A stretch of 64,000 nucleotides of DNA from Planctomycetota bacterium (GTDB taxonomy: Bacteria > Planctomycetota > UBA1135 > GCA-002686595): contig JADHOC010000013.1 in the NCBI GenBank assembly GCA_016779205.1, positions 1 through 64,000 on the forward strand. The letters run 5' to 3'. The notes beneath the pieces are model-generated. The model had not been told where the DNA came from. It ran no database searches and saw only the letters and a program-made list of their open reading frames with translations. This document shows, one piece after another, positions 62,716-64,000 of the stretch; position 1 is the stretch's first letter, and every line of letters begins with the position of its first letter. Both the position numbers and the translations under genes were made by a program.

Positions 62716-64000
62716 TTGGCAGATGGAGTCCTGGGGCGGCGCCGCCGCCAGAGGGGTGTGGTGGGGCTGATCCTCTTGGGGCTGGCCACTGCGGGCGGCG
62801 CGGGCAACGAGGCCGGGGCGACCACGGTGGTGGGGGGGCCGGGTGAGGCTGACCTGCTGGCCCGGGGACCGGCGAGCCCCGTGAGCACAGGAAGCCGAAC
62901 GGCCACCGGGTTCCCAACGGGCAAGGAGGACGGGACCGAGCGAGACCGGCGAGCCGCCTTGAACCGGCTCGAGCGACAGCTACGGGAGGCCCGCCCCGAG
63001 CGCCGCCGCCGGGCGGTGGCAGGGCTCGCCGAGCTCGGGGGAGACCGGGCGCTGGCGCGGGTGGTGGAGGCCCTGGCGGATCGCTCCGCCGAGGTGGCGG
63101 ACGAGGCGCAGCTCCGGCTCCCGGGCCTGCTCGGGGCGGACCTCCTCGAGCAGGTTCGCCGCGGCAAGGGGCTGACGACGGGGCCGCCGCTGCTCCGGCT
63201 CCGCTGGGCGGAGCTCATGGGAAGAGGCGTCGCGCCCCAGGACGCCCAGGGGCTGGGCGGCCTGCTCGGAGTACGCGGTGCCGCGGAGCGGCGCCTGCTC
63301 CTGTGGAGCGTGGAGCGACTCGGTCGACGCCGTCTGATCGCCGGCGAACAGGGGCGGCTCGTGGAGCGGGTCCTCGGCCTGACCCGGAGGGGGCGAGATC
63401 CCGGCGTCCGCGCCGCGGCACTCCAGGCCCTGCTGCCCCTGGCTCCCGGGCGCGCCGAGCCGCTCATCCGTGCCTGGATCGGTGGGGGGGGGCGGGAGCT
63501 CTGCTGCTCGGCGTTGATGGCGGCGATGGAGCTGGACCTACCGGATCGGACCCGCCTGCTCGGAGCCGCCCTGGCCCACGGGGACTGGGGCGTTCGCCTG
63601 CGGGCCATCGAGCTGGCCCGGGAGGAGACGTCGCCCGTGATCCTCGACCTGCTCGTGGCACGCCTGCGCGAGGAACCGCGGGCGGCGCTCCGGGCTGCGG
63701 TGGTGGTCACGCTCCGGAGGCTCACGGGCCTGCGGTACCGGGACCAGCCGGACGCCTGGGAGGCGGCTCTCCGCACCCTCTCACCTGGCGGAGCCCTCCC
63801 GCGCCTTGCCTCCACGTCCTCCTCGGGGGATCGCGACACGGCGGCCCGTGGGACTGTCGCAGCGCTGGGGCGCCTGGATCCCATGAGCGACCGGCTGGCC
63901 ATCCTCATCGACTTCTCCGGTTCCCTCTGGTTCAAGAACGCGGAGGGTCACAGCAAGAAGGACCGGCTGGATCCCCAGGTGACCCGGCTCCTCTCCGGGT
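62716..64000 (+). CDS. HEAT-repeat protein entering a VWA-like domain (partial, runs off the end)
   Basis: From the TTG at 62716 the frame stays open to the window end (428 codons). A hydrophobic signal-like stretch (GVVGLILLGLATAGGAG, residues 15-31) is followed by Ala/Leu/Arg-rich helical repeats (RRRAVAGLAELGGDRALARV, RGRDPGVRAAALQALLPLA, WGVRLRAIELAREE) typical of HEAT/PBS-type arrays. At residue ~395 DRLAILIDFSGSLW gives a DxSGS MIDAS-like start of a von Willebrand A domain. The rest is cut by the window. Probably an exported protein-protein interaction platform. Confidence 0.75.
   Translation, partial: MADGVLGRRRRQRGVVGLILLGLATAGGAGNEAGATTVVGGPGEADLLARGPASPVSTGSRTATGFPTGKEDGTERDRRAALNRLERQLREARPERRRRAVAGLAELGGDRALARVVEALADRSAEVADEAQLRLPGLLGADLLEQVRRGKGLTTGPPLLRLRWAELMGRGVAPQDAQGLGGLLGVRGAAERRLLLWSVERLGRRRLIAGEQGRLVERVLGLTRRGRDPGVRAAALQALLPLAPGRAEPLIRAWIGGGGRELCCSALMAAMELDLPDRTRLLGAALAHGDWGVRLRAIELAREETSPVILDLLVARLREEPRAALRAAVVVTLRRLTGLRYRDQPDAWEAALRTLSPGGALPRLASTSSSGDRDTAARGTVAALGRLDPMSDRLAILIDFSGSLWFKNAEGHSKKDRLDPQVTRLLSG

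Overview
This is a very GC-rich bacterial chromosome segment that most resembles a marine or aquatic planctomycete. The evidence is a paired DUF1800/DUF1501 (Tat-signal) secretion couple, large secreted proteins with a C-terminal FQAW-RD-type tail, a Tat-like sugar-phosphate isomerase paralogue, an alpha-proteobacteria-unlike envelope gene set and few Shine-Dalgarno sites. The phylum assignment is inference. I see no insertion sequence, prophage, CRISPR array or tRNA gene.

Layout. 1-2100: a small Sm/SH3-like protein, a NUDIX hydrolase and RNase P RNA (rnpB, minus strand). 2155-7400: an alpha/beta-hydrolase-fold protein lacking the nucleophile serine, ruvX and a giant AsmA/YhdP-like envelope protein. 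7576-7854: a small bacterial histone-fold protein with a lysine-rich tail. 7983-19947 (minus strand) is a tight housekeeping and envelope cluster: a CNNM/CBS protein, recO, a BamD-like lipoprotein, an LptE-like lipoprotein, ftsH, folP, a cdaA-cdaR fusion, glmM and tsaB. 20179-26152 (plus): ECF sigma factor, hutI, hisS, PilZ protein and histidine kinase. 26377-29178: DUF1800 and DUF1501 genes. 29237-33740 (minus): a probable RiPP locus of two B12-type radical SAM enzymes, one with a C-terminal RRE-like domain, and an unannotated 58-residue candidate precursor. 33846-44559: membrane glycosyltransferase, a large pilin-like protein with KS-hexad repeats, S1-domain protein, SDR, DUF445, voltage-gated channel, PilZ and ASST-like genes. 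44698-54750: G3E GTPase, TIM-barrel protein, rpsN, VolA-like lipase, glutaminyl cyclotransferase, HtrA and PEP synthase.

The most striking locus is 55006-55653. Two in-frame UGA codons (55213 and 55453) split what would otherwise be one 215-residue exported protein. The protein is an internal duplication of an HMA-like ferredoxin fold, and each UGA sits at the metal/thiol position of one copy. Each UGA is followed at the right distance by a perfect 7-bp hairpin with a CGUG-containing apical loop, the form expected of bacterial SECIS elements. I read it as a two-selenocysteine selenoprotein with no cysteine. Automatic gene callers would miss or truncate it.

55819-58451 is a xylAB operon. The window ends with a large secreted protein, a YeiH-type transporter, a small membrane protein and a HEAT-repeat protein entering a VWA-like domain that runs off the end. 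Convergent gene pairs are repeatedly separated by long perfect hairpins acting as bidirectional terminators.
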